From assembly GCA_009702955.1 (NCBI GenBank), contig WLHA01000003.1:1-19019 (forward strand): a DNA stretch of 19,019 bases. The letters are read 5' to 3'. This stretch comes from Actinomycetota bacterium. GTDB lineage: Bacteria > Actinomycetota > Acidimicrobiia > IMCC26256. The notes below the pieces were generated by a model, which had not been told where the DNA came from, did no database searches, and worked only from the letters and a program-made list of their open reading frames with translations. How positions within the stretch are numbered: position 1 is the first letter of the stretch; every line of letters starts with the position of its first letter. The position numbers were made by a program, and so were the translations under genes. Shown here in pieces: positions 8,166 through 15,297 of the stretch.

Positions 8166-9169
8166 ACGACCCCTCTCTCCGAACTCCGATACTCGAGGTC
8201 AAGAACCTAGTTAAAGAGTTCCCCATTCGTAGCGGGTTCCTCCGTCGTCGAACAGGAGCGGTTCAGGCCGTCTCAGGTGTTTCGTTCTCAGTGAGTCCAG
8301 GCGAGACCCTCGGAATAGTCGGGGAGTCAGGGTGTGGAAAATCGACTACTGGAAGGATGCTCACTCGGCTCATCGATGCAACCTCCGGTTCGATTGAGTT
8401 TGAAGGCGTTGACGTCACGAAGGCTGACGGACGCAGACTTAGAGCACTGCGGGCGCGAATGCAGATGGTCTTCCAAGATCCCTATGCGTCACTAAATCCG
8501 CGAATGACTGTTCACTCGACAATTGCCGAACCGCTTCGCATATATGGGAGATACAGCGACGGCGGGGACGCAAGAGTCAGGTCTTTGATGGAGCTAGTTG
8601 GCCTAAATCCTGAGCACGCGACTCGTTTTCCCCACGAGTTTTCTGGAGGGCAGCGACAGAGAATCGGGATAGCACGAGCACTTGCGCTCGAACCATCGCT
8701 ATTGATCCTCGACGAGCCCGTCTCAGCGCTTGATGTAAGTATCCAAGCTGGGGTTGTGAATCTCCTTGAGGATATTCAAGAGCGCTTAGGTTTGGCGTAT
8801 GTCTTTATTGCACATGACCTATCTGTAGTGCGACACATCTGCGACACAGTCGCCGTAATGTATCTAGGGCAGATCGTCGAAATGGGTCCAGCAAATGATG
8901 TCTACGAGAATCCACAGCACCCTTATACGCAGGCATTACTTAGCGCAGTGCCGATCCCTGATCCGCGTAAAGAACGCCTGCGTAAGCGACGCATACTTGA
9001 AGGCGATGTTCCAAGCCCCTCCAACCCTCCAAGCGGGTGCCGGTTCCGCACGCGTTGCTGGAAGGCCGAGGACTTATGCTCCGAGATTGCCCCGGATTTG
9101 GCCCCGCATGGCTTGAGCGAGGTACAGGTATCAGCGTGCCATTTCTCAACTACAGAGGTAGTGCTCTGA
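8162..9169 (+). CDS. Peptide ABC transporter ATPase, DppF/OppF family
   Basis: Second ATPase, pairing with the D-type subunit. In 335 residues it has Walker A GESGCGKS (54-61), Q-loop FQDPYASLNPRM (104-115), signature FSGGQRQRIGIARAL (160-174), Walker B LILDEPVSALD (181-191), switch His218, and a C-terminal extension with cysteines 293, 299, 306 and 326 in the same spacing type as its partner. It starts in an ATGA overlap. Its last codons overlap the start region of the second binding protein, read in another frame. Confidence 0.95.
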   Translation: MNDPSLRTPILEVKNLVKEFPIRSGFLRRRTGAVQAVSGVSFSVSPGETLGIVGESGCGKSTTGRMLTRLIDATSGSIEFEGVDVTKADGRRLRALRARMQMVFQDPYASLNPRMTVHSTIAEPLRIYGRYSDGGDARVRSLMELVGLNPEHATRFPHEFSGGQRQRIGIARALALEPSLLILDEPVSALDVSIQAGVVNLLEDIQERLGLAYVFIAHDLSVVRHICDTVAVMYLGQIVEMGPANDVYENPQHPYTQALLSAVPIPDPRKERLRKRRILEGDVPSPSNPPSGCRFRTRCWKAEDLCSEIAPDLAPHGLSEVQVSACHFSTTEVVL

Positions 9170-10713
9170 GCCCGCTATGGAGAAGGCGTGCGTTTAGCGC
9201 TATCTGCGTAACTGCAGCGCTCTTCTCCTCCCTTAGTTGCAGCACAGGGGAGTCAAAGCAGACCCCAAAACGTTTAGGCCTTCTGAGGTTCGCTGTCTCT
9301 GCTACCACGACACTTGATCCTGCCGTCGCTTCAAATCCTGAGTCAATATCGCTCGCCGAGTTGATAAGCCTCCCTCTCGTGCAACTCGACCCGAACACTT
9401 CTGAAGTGATTCCAGGCATTGCTCGATCGTGGCGCGGAAACAAGGAGCAGACATCCTTCACATTCAATATTGATCAACGTGCACGGTTCTCAGCAGGTGC
9501 GCTTGTCGGCGCCGCTGATGTAAAAGCTTCGCTAGAGCGGGTGGTGGCGCCTGGGACGCGATCGCCAATCGCCGGACTCCTATCCGAAGTAGTTGGTTAC
9601 GAAGCGGCGCACGCAGCAGGTGGTCCAGTAGCTGGAATAGTGGCGAAGAATGCAACGACCATTGTTTTTAACATCTCAAGGCCCGATGCAACCTTCCCAA
9701 TTTCGCTCGGCCACCCCGGGCTAGGGATAGTCGCCCCAGATGCGGACGAACCGGGAGGGCTTTTCGGCACCGGTCCCTATCGCGTCTCAGGCACTACAGA
9801 GGGCGATTGGGAGATGACTCGGCTTCGAGGTCCCGGAGCTCGAAAGATTCGCATTACCAAATTCGAGTCTGCCGATGAGGCGAGGCGCGCTGTTGAGGCG
9901 GGTAAGGCAGATATTGCAGCGATCACTCGCGAGGCAGGAACAACATTCAAAGGTGGGCTTCGGCCGGTATCTGCTCCCTATGTAGCGGTCTCTAACTACG
10001 CGCTGAACCTTGAGAATCCTAAATTCGCAAATGTCGATTTCCGGGAGGCCATTCTTCGTGCTCTTAATTCGGTCTCCTTGGTCCGTAAAACCTTTGGGCC
10101 AACGGTGGGGGTGGCTAATGGTGTTCTGCCTGAGACTGTGGCAGGGCATGGAGAGAACCCTTGCAGAAACATCTGCGACTTCAACCTCGCTGCAGCGAAG
10201 GCAGCATTAGCTAGAGCGTTCCCAGCCGGCGGAGTGCCGCCTTTCTCCATTGATTACGACGATACGCCAGCGCAGGCAAATCTCGCACTAGAAGCGCAGG
10301 CCCAACTGCGAGCAGCAGGGATCGAAACCACCCCGCGAGCGCACCCGATATCCGATTACGACGACTTCTTGGCGAACGGAGAGCCCGAGCTATTCCGCCT
10401 CGGGTGGGTGGCACTTGACCCGAGTGCCGAGGCATTTCTATTCCCCGTATTCGCATCTGATGCACCCGAGAACGTGGCCCACATCAAGTCGCTGGCCTCG
10501 GACCTATTGGTCATCTCAGCCTCAACCACCGGCGACCCTAAGAAGCGTGCCGGCCTATACGCCAAGGCAGAGCGGGCCATTCTTCAACAGGTGGCCGTCA
10601 AGCCCGTGGTTCAGTATCGATCACGCTTTATCGCCCGCAGCAACGTGAAGGCTCTCAGCGTCGATGCTCTCGGTGGCATCTTCTCCGGTTACGCCGGGCT
10701 AGGGAATCGGTGA
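9136..10713 (+). CDS. Second family 5 solute-binding lipoprotein (divergent)
   Basis: A binding protein of about 525 residues closing the transporter operon. The body shows the SBP_bac_5 pattern: LDPAVASNPESISLAELISLPLVQLDP, VIPGIARSW, then FTFNIDQRARFSAGALVGAADVKASLERV, and later FREAILRALNSVSLV. The open frame extends back to 9037, but the residues there are a frame-shadow of the ATPase gene. The signal peptide RRRAFSAICVTAALFSSLSC ends in a loose lipobox (SLSC). I chose GTG 9136, seven bases after AGGT, which gives Cys35. A CTG at 9166, seven bases after AGAGG (9154-9158) and overlapping the ATPase TGA as CTGA, would give a shorter signal with Cys25. It is clearly different in sequence from the first binding protein, so it may widen the substrate range or do something other than transport. 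Confidence 0.88.
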   Translation: MPFLNYRGSALSPLWRRRAFSAICVTAALFSSLSCSTGESKQTPKRLGLLRFAVSATTTLDPAVASNPESISLAELISLPLVQLDPNTSEVIPGIARSWRGNKEQTSFTFNIDQRARFSAGALVGAADVKASLERVVAPGTRSPIAGLLSEVVGYEAAHAAGGPVAGIVAKNATTIVFNISRPDATFPISLGHPGLGIVAPDADEPGGLFGTGPYRVSGTTEGDWEMTRLRGPGARKIRITKFESADEARRAVEAGKADIAAITREAGTTFKGGLRPVSAPYVAVSNYALNLENPKFANVDFREAILRALNSVSLVRKTFGPTVGVANGVLPETVAGHGENPCRNICDFNLAAAKAALARAFPAGGVPPFSIDYDDTPAQANLALEAQAQLRAAGIETTPRAHPISDYDDFLANGEPELFRLGWVALDPSAEAFLFPVFASDAPENVAHIKSLASDLLVISASTTGDPKKRAGLYAKAERAILQQVAVKPVVQYRSRFIARSNVKALSVDALGGIFSGYAGLGNR

Positions 10714-10724
10714 TGGGTTCGCGC

Positions 10725-10730
10725 TAAAGT
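10725..10730 (+). promoter_or_regulatory. Possible -10 element for the tRNA-Leu gene
   Basis: TAAAGT fits the TANNNT -10 pattern. A start seven bases downstream (about 10737) would lie five bases before the mature tRNA 5' end, the right place for a tRNA promoter. No clear -35 is seen. Confidence 0.4.
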
Positions 10731-10741
10731 GTCGGCTCCAC

Positions 10742-10828
10742 GTCGGAGTGGCGGAATCGGCAGACGCGCTAGCTTAAGGAGCTAGTGCCCGTAAGGGCGT
10801 GGGGGTTCAAGTCCCCCCTTCGACACCA
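10742..10828 (+). tRNA. tRNA-Leu, anticodon AAG (A34, predicted inosine)
   Basis: A complete class II tRNA of 87 nt including an encoded CCA. Acceptor GTCGGAG (10742-10748) pairs with CTTCGAC (10818-10824) with one G-U, followed by discriminator A and CCA (10826-10828). The D stem is GCG/CGC. The anticodon stem CTAGC (10769-10773)/GCTAG (10781-10785) encloses the 7-nt loop TTAAGGA, so U33 is 10775, the anticodon is AAG (10776-10778) and position 37 is G. A long variable arm (GCCC GTAA GGGC) and T arm GGGGG-TTCAAGT-CCCCC follow. The long variable arm, discriminator A and G37 all fit leucine. Reading the loop as TAA would break the stem. A34 would need TadA deamination to inosine to decode CUU, CUC and CUA. 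Confidence 0.95.
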
Positions 10829-10968
10829 AATTATGGAGAAGCGATCCAAATTTCGCAGAGCGGATTTCTCAAAACAATGAGACCGAGGATCTCGGTTTAG
10901 ATTCAAATGCGCCATCTGGCACACTGGAAATTGTCAGTAATTCCTGTTCAGAGTGTTACTTTCAAGCC
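10829..10968 (+). other. 140-bp intergenic region after tRNA, with weak hairpin
   Basis: No gene seen. ACCGAG-GAT-CTCGGT (10882-10896) can form a 6-bp stem followed by TTTAGATT (overlapping by one T), a possible weak terminator for the tRNA transcript. The end of the region holds the likely promoter of the small membrane genes. Confidence 0.45.
10957..10962 (+). promoter_or_regulatory. Possible -10 element giving a leaderless mRNA
   Basis: TACTTT fits TANNNT and would place the transcription start about seven bases on, exactly at the A of the ATG at 10969. No Shine-Dalgarno is visible before that ATG, which fits a leaderless message. TTGTCA at 10931-10936 resembles a -35 but the 20-base spacing is long. 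Confidence 0.35.
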
Positions 10969-11160
10969 ATGAAGCCTGAAGTAATACTCAAAGGAACGCT
11001 CCTATTCGCTGCCTTCGCAAGTTTCTTGCTCAGCGTAACTATCTATTTCAATGCTGGCGATAATACGAACGGCAGGTTGAACGGGATTTTCATCGGCATC
11101 TGGGTTCCTTCGATTCTTGCCCTCGGTACGTTTCTTCTCTCGCACCGCAAGACGCCTTAA
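10969..11160 (+). CDS. Small two-helix membrane protein, unknown function
   Basis: The 63-residue product has two hydrophobic helices (about 7-27 and 39-58) joined by a polar Asn/Gly/Asp-rich loop (AGDNTNGRLNG, 29-39) and a short basic C-terminus (SHRKTP), suggesting both ends are cytoplasmic. I do not recognise the family. Support for it being real comes from the clean membrane topology, a plausible promoter at the right distance, and a TAATG overlap with a second tiny membrane protein. No SD is seen, which suggests leaderless translation. Confidence 0.7.
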   Translation: MKPEVILKGTLLFAAFASFLLSVTIYFNAGDNTNGRLNGIFIGIWVPSILALGTFLLSHRKTP

Positions 11161-11285
11161 TGGACCAGACCGGAATCTTTATCGCAGGGACCATTGTTAC
11201 CGCGATCGTGTTCACTGGCGGATTTCTCTATGCCATGTTCACTTTTGGACGCTGGGCTGATCGAAATGAGATAGAAGGCTCCTAA
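11160..11285 (+). CDS. 41-residue single-helix membrane protein, unknown function
   Basis: The ATG overlaps the stop of the preceding gene (TAATG), so translation is probably coupled. The product begins MDQTGIFIAGTIVTAIVF, forms one helix at about residues 5-29 (or into FTFG), and ends in a charged tail RWADRNEIEGS. Family not recognised. The pairing of a two-helix and a one-helix micro-protein suggests partners or small subunits of a membrane complex, but no large subunit is encoded next to them. The convergent pilin operon ends 55 bases downstream; I see no strong terminator in between. Confidence 0.6.
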   Translation: MDQTGIFIAGTIVTAIVFTGGFLYAMFTFGRWADRNEIEGS

Positions 11286-11340
11286 GTTTTAAAGCCCAGT
11301 GATACAGAAGTCCTCAACAACTTAAAGGCAAGCGTTCCCG

Positions 11341-13032
11341 TTAGTTTGGAAGACCGGTTGGAGCTTTAACCTCGGCCCACGTGCTCTGCTCCCACTGAGA
11401 GGCCACTGGATCTAGAAATTTGGGAGGCGCTAGGTACTTCAGGCGCTGGTCGTATACGTAATCCTTCGCATACCCAGAGGCCACAGAACCATTCGAGTTT
11501 GTACCTACTGGCCCACGGTATCTCTGGGCCAAGATTCCACGTATATGCAGAGTACCTAGGGAGGATCCTCGATCCCATAGTTGCACTCTCACTGAGTGGT
11601 TCACTGAGAGATTGGCAGCGTAGATATTCGGCTCTGTGAACTTTGCGTTCCGTGCTGTTTCGTTTGGAAAATTCGCATTCAAACTGCATGAACTGGTGTT
11701 CCCACTGGTGCAACTTGCAGGATGGTAAATCTCCACGAAATTGTTTGCGACCAAGCCGAGCAGGTCGGATCCGCCGGTTCCTCCTTGGTATAGGAGGTGC
11801 CAAGTAATGACGATGTTGTTCTCAGCTGCAATGGTTAACTGCCCTTTTAGGGTCCCTTCAACGAATAGGTCACCGTTGCGGCAGCCGTATGTGTTGAGAT
11901 CTGTTGGAATGGGCATGCCTAGCGGGTGAACTCGAGAATTGACCGTGTATGGGCAACCACTCGTGTAGTTGGCGTCGGTAGTAGTTGACGGAACATTCTG
12001 AACGTAGATGACTCCGCCTACCGGCAGGGCACCGGTTGCTCCAGCTTTGGGGCAAGCGGTGTTGTTCGTCTGTTTTGTAAATGGACTCGTCACCGTCATA
12101 GTGCCGTTGGAGTTGAGCTTTATTCGCGTAGGTCCCGTGTAGAGACAGCCCTCTGCTCCGCTCGCGACCGATGTCTTGAGTGTCGAGTTAGTCGGAGGCA
12201 TGGTGAGGCTTGCCGTGTGCTTCGGATCGTTCACATTGGCGAATACAGGGCGGCTAGTTGGGCAACCGTCCCTATACATCTTGCCGCCAGACCCGGTCCA
12301 CGATGTGGTCACATCTCCGCGGAACTGAGGGTTTCCGCATAGAAGGATCGCGTCATTGGAGTGCACAGGACCATTGAGGGTGTCTGCGGTGATGAACTGA
12401 ATATCGCTGCAGTAGGCACCGTTCGAGTCGCTATCACCAGAGAAATCAGTGCGGCCCGAGACATCTCGCTGGCTCCCGACACCACCGTAGTAATACTTTG
12501 CACAGTAGGTCTGTGCCTGAGCCGCGGTAAAAGGAGTCCCTGTATAAAGCGCAGGATCCACCGTTTCATAATCGGTGAAGTAGAGGTAATCAAGAAAGCT
12601 CCGGTGCCGTAGAGATACCGAGATGCTTCTTGTTATTCCATTGACACGGCCTGTGGAGGTAAGCCGTAGCCGCCCGTCCGTGCCGATGGTGCTCGTGTTT
12701 GGAATGTAGTGAAACTCTGCCGGATTGGTCGCGCCAGGGACCGATGCCCAGCTTGCGAATGCTTGGTTGCCATCGGTCGGGAGATTTGCCGAGTTGTAAT
12801 GCCAGTACAGATCATTCTCGTTGAGCCTAAAGATGTAATCATCAACACCGGCCTCAGCCGCCGAGAGCGCAGCATTCCAATCTTGATCGTGGCGCGACGT
12901 ATTTTGACTACCGGTTCCATAGGCAATCATCGCAGTCGCTAAGAGCGTCAAAGCCAAGGTGCTAACAAGCACCGTGATCAGAGCAAAACCGTGCTCTTCG
13001 TTACCGTTGGCTTTGGAGCGCAAGCGTTTCAT
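11341..13032 (-). CDS. PilX-like minor pilin / pilus-assembly protein with long beta-rich ectodomain
   Basis: The 563-residue protein starts MKRLRSKANGNEEHG, a short basic leader, followed by a prepilin-peptidase-type site G15|F16 and a single hydrophobic helix (16-40). Position +5 is Thr20 rather than the usual Glu, as in PilX- and GspK-type minor pilins that prime assembly at the tip. After AALSAAEAGVDDYIFRL (about 55-71) comes a long extracellular part with the stretch LNGPVHSNDAILLCGNPQFRG, reminiscent of the DUF4900-like region of PilX-type proteins, and strand-rich repeats (FVEGTLKGQLTIAAENNIVITW, LLGLVANNFVEIYHP) suggesting a beta-helix. It has several extracellular cysteines. It is the last gene of the operon; its ATG overlaps the stop of the PilW-like gene (TAATG). 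Confidence 0.82.
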   Translation of the reverse strand: MKRLRSKANGNEEHGFALITVLVSTLALTLLATAMIAYGTGSQNTSRHDQDWNAALSAAEAGVDDYIFRLNENDLYWHYNSANLPTDGNQAFASWASVPGATNPAEFHYIPNTSTIGTDGRLRLTSTGRVNGITRSISVSLRHRSFLDYLYFTDYETVDPALYTGTPFTAAQAQTYCAKYYYGGVGSQRDVSGRTDFSGDSDSNGAYCSDIQFITADTLNGPVHSNDAILLCGNPQFRGDVTTSWTGSGGKMYRDGCPTSRPVFANVNDPKHTASLTMPPTNSTLKTSVASGAEGCLYTGPTRIKLNSNGTMTVTSPFTKQTNNTACPKAGATGALPVGGVIYVQNVPSTTTDANYTSGCPYTVNSRVHPLGMPIPTDLNTYGCRNGDLFVEGTLKGQLTIAAENNIVITWHLLYQGGTGGSDLLGLVANNFVEIYHPASCTSGNTSSCSLNANFPNETARNAKFTEPNIYAANLSVNHSVRVQLWDRGSSLGTLHIRGILAQRYRGPVGTNSNGSVASGYAKDYVYDQRLKYLAPPKFLDPVASQWEQSTWAEVKAPTGLPN

Positions 13033-13694
13033 TACCCTGCCACCGCGTCGTAATCGAGATTAGGTAGACGTACTTGGTTGGTCATTGTTACTGGATTAAG
13101 CGTTCCAGTTGTAGCTTTCTTGACCGAGAGAGTCACTTTAACGGATCTGATGGAGAGCAAGTTGCTTGCATTCAGTGGGGTAGTCCCCAAGGCGACGCCC
13201 GCAGAGTCATAGAAAGTAAATATCGGTTCAGCGACAGTATTAGCAACATAGCGCCCCACGAAGCGGATTTTGGGCGAACCGGTGAATGTGTAGTTAGGAG
13301 CTGATGAGCCGACATCCGCCGACCAAACCTTCTCAATTAGCTCCGAGGTGCTATCAACATAAATCAGAACTTTCTTAGGAGCACTCGTTGTGTCGAGGTT
13401 GGCATAGAAATTCACAGTTCTTGCGTCCGCAACGAGAAACGGCGATGTACCGGACTGGAGTCGGACTGCAGTTCTTACATCTTTTGTCGTTGCAGCTATC
13501 AAGACCCGAGCTTCATCGAGGTTACGGAGCCGACTCCCTGTGTTCTCCAAAGCATGTTGAGTAGAGGAGAATGAGCCATAGATGGTCGTTAATACAACCA
13601 TCATGAGAGCAGTTGTGATGCTCGCTTCAATCAGGGTCACGCCGCTCTCGTCTTTACCAACACATCGCTTCTTGAAGAGTTGTAGGCGTTTCAT
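13032..13694 (-). CDS. PilW-like minor pilin with prepilin N-terminal motif
   Basis: A 220-residue protein from the ATG at 13694, which overlaps the stop of the upstream pilin gene (ATGA). The frame runs open further back, but that part is a shadow of the upstream gene. The leader MKRLQLFKKRCVGKDESG ends at Gly18, followed by VTLIEASITTALMMVVLTTIYGSF with the canonical Glu at +5 (Glu23), a type III signal cleaved and N-methylated by PilD. The rest (ENTGSRLRNLDEARVLIAATTKDVRTAVRL...) resembles the PilW/GspJ pseudopilin pattern, with a small C-terminal beta domain. It probably sits with its neighbours in a tip complex of a type IV pilus or related filament. Confidence 0.85.
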   Translation of the reverse strand: MKRLQLFKKRCVGKDESGVTLIEASITTALMMVVLTTIYGSFSSTQHALENTGSRLRNLDEARVLIAATTKDVRTAVRLQSGTSPFLVADARTVNFYANLDTTSAPKKVLIYVDSTSELIEKVWSADVGSSAPNYTFTGSPKIRFVGRYVANTVAEPIFTFYDSAGVALGTTPLNASNLLSIRSVKVTLSVKKATTGTLNPVTMTNQVRLPNLDYDAVAG

Positions 13695-15034
13695 GACAAC
13701 ACCAATGTGATCGAGTTGCCAGTACTGCTCGGTGATAGATAGGTCGAGGCCGGCCCGCCAACCACGCTTCGGCCGAGTATGCCGAGGCTCCAAGTGCCAA
13801 ATGGTATGGCGATCTCGATCGTGCCGTCAGAGCGTGTTGAGCCGATCGTGTAGGACTCGCCGGTAGAGCATCTTGCATCTGGCGCGTGCGAAGTGACAAT
13901 TGAGGCGCCTGAGACAGGGGTTCCGTTGGAGTTCTGAACTTGTATCGAGAGAAGAGCTAGATCCACGTTCCCTGAACCAGACGAACCTGGCGCTACAGCC
14001 ACAGCCGGGCTTCTCACTCCATTCAAGTGGTAGGCCGTACCGTTGGAGTCGACTCCTTCCGGGTCGGCGTCAGCACACGATCCCGCCCAGTACTCATAAC
14101 CGTCTAAAGATGGGAAGAGCCCGGTAATTGTTCGAGATGTACCGGTACCACTATATGTACGGGTACCAGAGGGCAGCAACGTCGTGTTCCCAATAGTCAA
14201 AGGAAGATTCGTTGGAATCTCAGTACCATCGTGGCCCTCAATTGAGAGTGCGATGGTGCCCTGTCGGTCATAATCGAATTGTGCCGACGTGACGTGTCCT
14301 ATCGCAACATTCGCGATCTGGGTAGGGGAGGTAGTTCCCTGTCGATCTACGTAACCCACACTATTCATTGAAACGTTATAGGTCCCTGCAGGGAGAAAGG
14401 CGAAGAAGGCACATCCCTCGGCGTTGGTTAACGCGCTGCGAGATGTTCCCCCTGTTAGGAGAACACTTGTGAACGCTGAGGGCTGAGCATCGCGGTTAAG
14501 TACTCGTACTGCAATGTGGCCAGTCTGAGGGTTGTACGCACCGATCGGCGGGGTGATCACAGAATCACTAGTGACTATCGCTGCACCACGCCTGCGTGGC
14601 CAATCAACTCCGACGTGAACGCGCAATACCTCTGGTGCGGTATTGACTCCATCGCAAGGACCGTTGGATGCATTGTGGGCAACCCAAGTGAGAGAACGGT
14701 AAATCGTGTATGTGATTCCCCCTACGTTTTGGGTGACGCTTCGGTCAACGAGCGATGAGAAATCGCTTGCGCGGATCGTGTCCATCTCCTGACTCGCAAG
14801 GTTCGCAGCGACACTGCGATGTTGATTGGTTCGGGTAAGTGCGAGTCCGGCTGCGAGTGTTGCGGCAACGCCTGTCATCACAATTGCGAAGATGCTTATT
14901 GCGACAACCAACTCGATCAGAGACATTCCCGATTCATCTGAGCCAAGGCGGTGCTTTCGAGGCTTACCTGTGACCTGTTTCTTCACCAACGCTCGTCTTT
15001 GTCTCAGTTCATGAAAAAACAGAGTTGTGGTCAC
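13691..15034 (-). CDS. PilV-like minor pilin with Ig-like / carboxypeptidase-regulatory-like modules
   Basis: First gene of the pilin operon, 447 residues. The leader ends GSDESG36, followed by MSLIELVVAISIFAIVMTGVA with Glu41 at +5, a classic prepilin N-terminus. Residues 60-160 resemble a PilV/GspI-type pilin body (ASQEMDTIRA). Beyond it come tandem beta modules. Residues about 172-256 (IAVRVLNRDAQPSAFTSVLL...ALTNAEGCAFFAFLPAGTYNVSM) and about 362-447 (IQVQNSNGTPVSGASIV...STRSDGTIEIAIPFGTWSLGI) show the pattern of carboxypeptidase-regulatory/CnaB-like domains, with a related segment between. The start is GTG at 15034 with no clear SD. A later GTG (codon 17) would give a more typical 20-residue leader. 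The modules suggest adhesion or tip display. Confidence 0.85.
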   Translation of the reverse strand: MTTTLFFHELRQRRALVKKQVTGKPRKHRLGSDESGMSLIELVVAISIFAIVMTGVAATLAAGLALTRTNQHRSVAANLASQEMDTIRASDFSSLVDRSVTQNVGGITYTIYRSLTWVAHNASNGPCDGVNTAPEVLRVHVGVDWPRRRGAAIVTSDSVITPPIGAYNPQTGHIAVRVLNRDAQPSAFTSVLLTGGTSRSALTNAEGCAFFAFLPAGTYNVSMNSVGYVDRQGTTSPTQIANVAIGHVTSAQFDYDRQGTIALSIEGHDGTEIPTNLPLTIGNTTLLPSGTRTYSGTGTSRTITGLFPSLDGYEYWAGSCADADPEGVDSNGTAYHLNGVRSPAVAVAPGSSGSGNVDLALLSIQVQNSNGTPVSGASIVTSHAPDARCSTGESYTIGSTRSDGTIEIAIPFGTWSLGILGRSVVGGPASTYLSPSSTGNSITLVLS

Positions 15035-15297
15035 GCCACTTCATCGGCGCGCTAGGTAGTGGAACTTAAGCCCATTTATGGGTCTAAATACCCGCATCAA
15101 ACATCTGTCCAAGGCCTGAAATGGATCGATTGGGCTCGCCCAACCTGACCCTGATGATGCCCTCAGCGGGCGTGAAGCCGTAGACTGTCAAGAGTTGACT
15201 CGCTGAGCGCGTCATCTCACCCCGACCCAAACTCTGTAGACGCCTTGAATCTCCAAAATCTCGCCGGATTCGCCGCTACCAACCAGATTGAAGCCAC
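15035..15297. other. 263-bp divergent intergenic region with several inverted repeats
   Basis: Lies between the leftward pilin operon and the rightward ABC-F gene and should contain both promoters. It holds four inverted repeats: CCCAT-TT-ATGGG (15071-15082), GGGT-CTAAAT-ACCC (15080-15093, overlapping the first), TTGGGC-TC-GCCCAA (15130-15143) and ATGCCC-TCAGC-GGGCGT (15157-15173, one G-U). On the minus strand TTGGAC followed 16 bases later by TATTTA (ending near 15084) could be the pilin promoter, inside the repeat pair. I find no reliable promoter or SD for the ABC-F gene and no ORF worth calling. Confidence 0.5.
15071..15093. repeat. Two overlapping inverted repeats near the pilin promoter
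   Basis: CCCATTTATGGG (5-bp arms, 2-nt spacer) and GGGTCTAAATACCC (4-bp arms, 6-nt spacer) share three G residues. They lie 37-59 bases upstream of the pilin GTG and overlap the best -10 candidate on that strand (TATTTA). They could be an operator, or alternative stems in the leader. Confidence 0.45.

Noticed and set aside
9037..9135. Upstream extension of the second binding protein to 9037
   Set aside because: The extra residues lie inside the conserved C-terminus of the ATPase gene and precede the signal peptide, which must be N-terminal.
10774..10780. Reading the tRNA anticodon as TAA (a normal leucine anticodon)
   Set aside because: This would shift the loop to CTTAAGG and break the stem (G-A mismatches). 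Counting from the acceptor and the 7-nt loop both give AAG, and G37 fits a CUN-reading tRNA.
13695..13793. Upstream extension of the PilW-like gene
   Set aside because: The prepilin leader must be short. The ATG at 13694 overlaps the upstream stop as ATGA, and the extension is a shadow of the upstream pilin.
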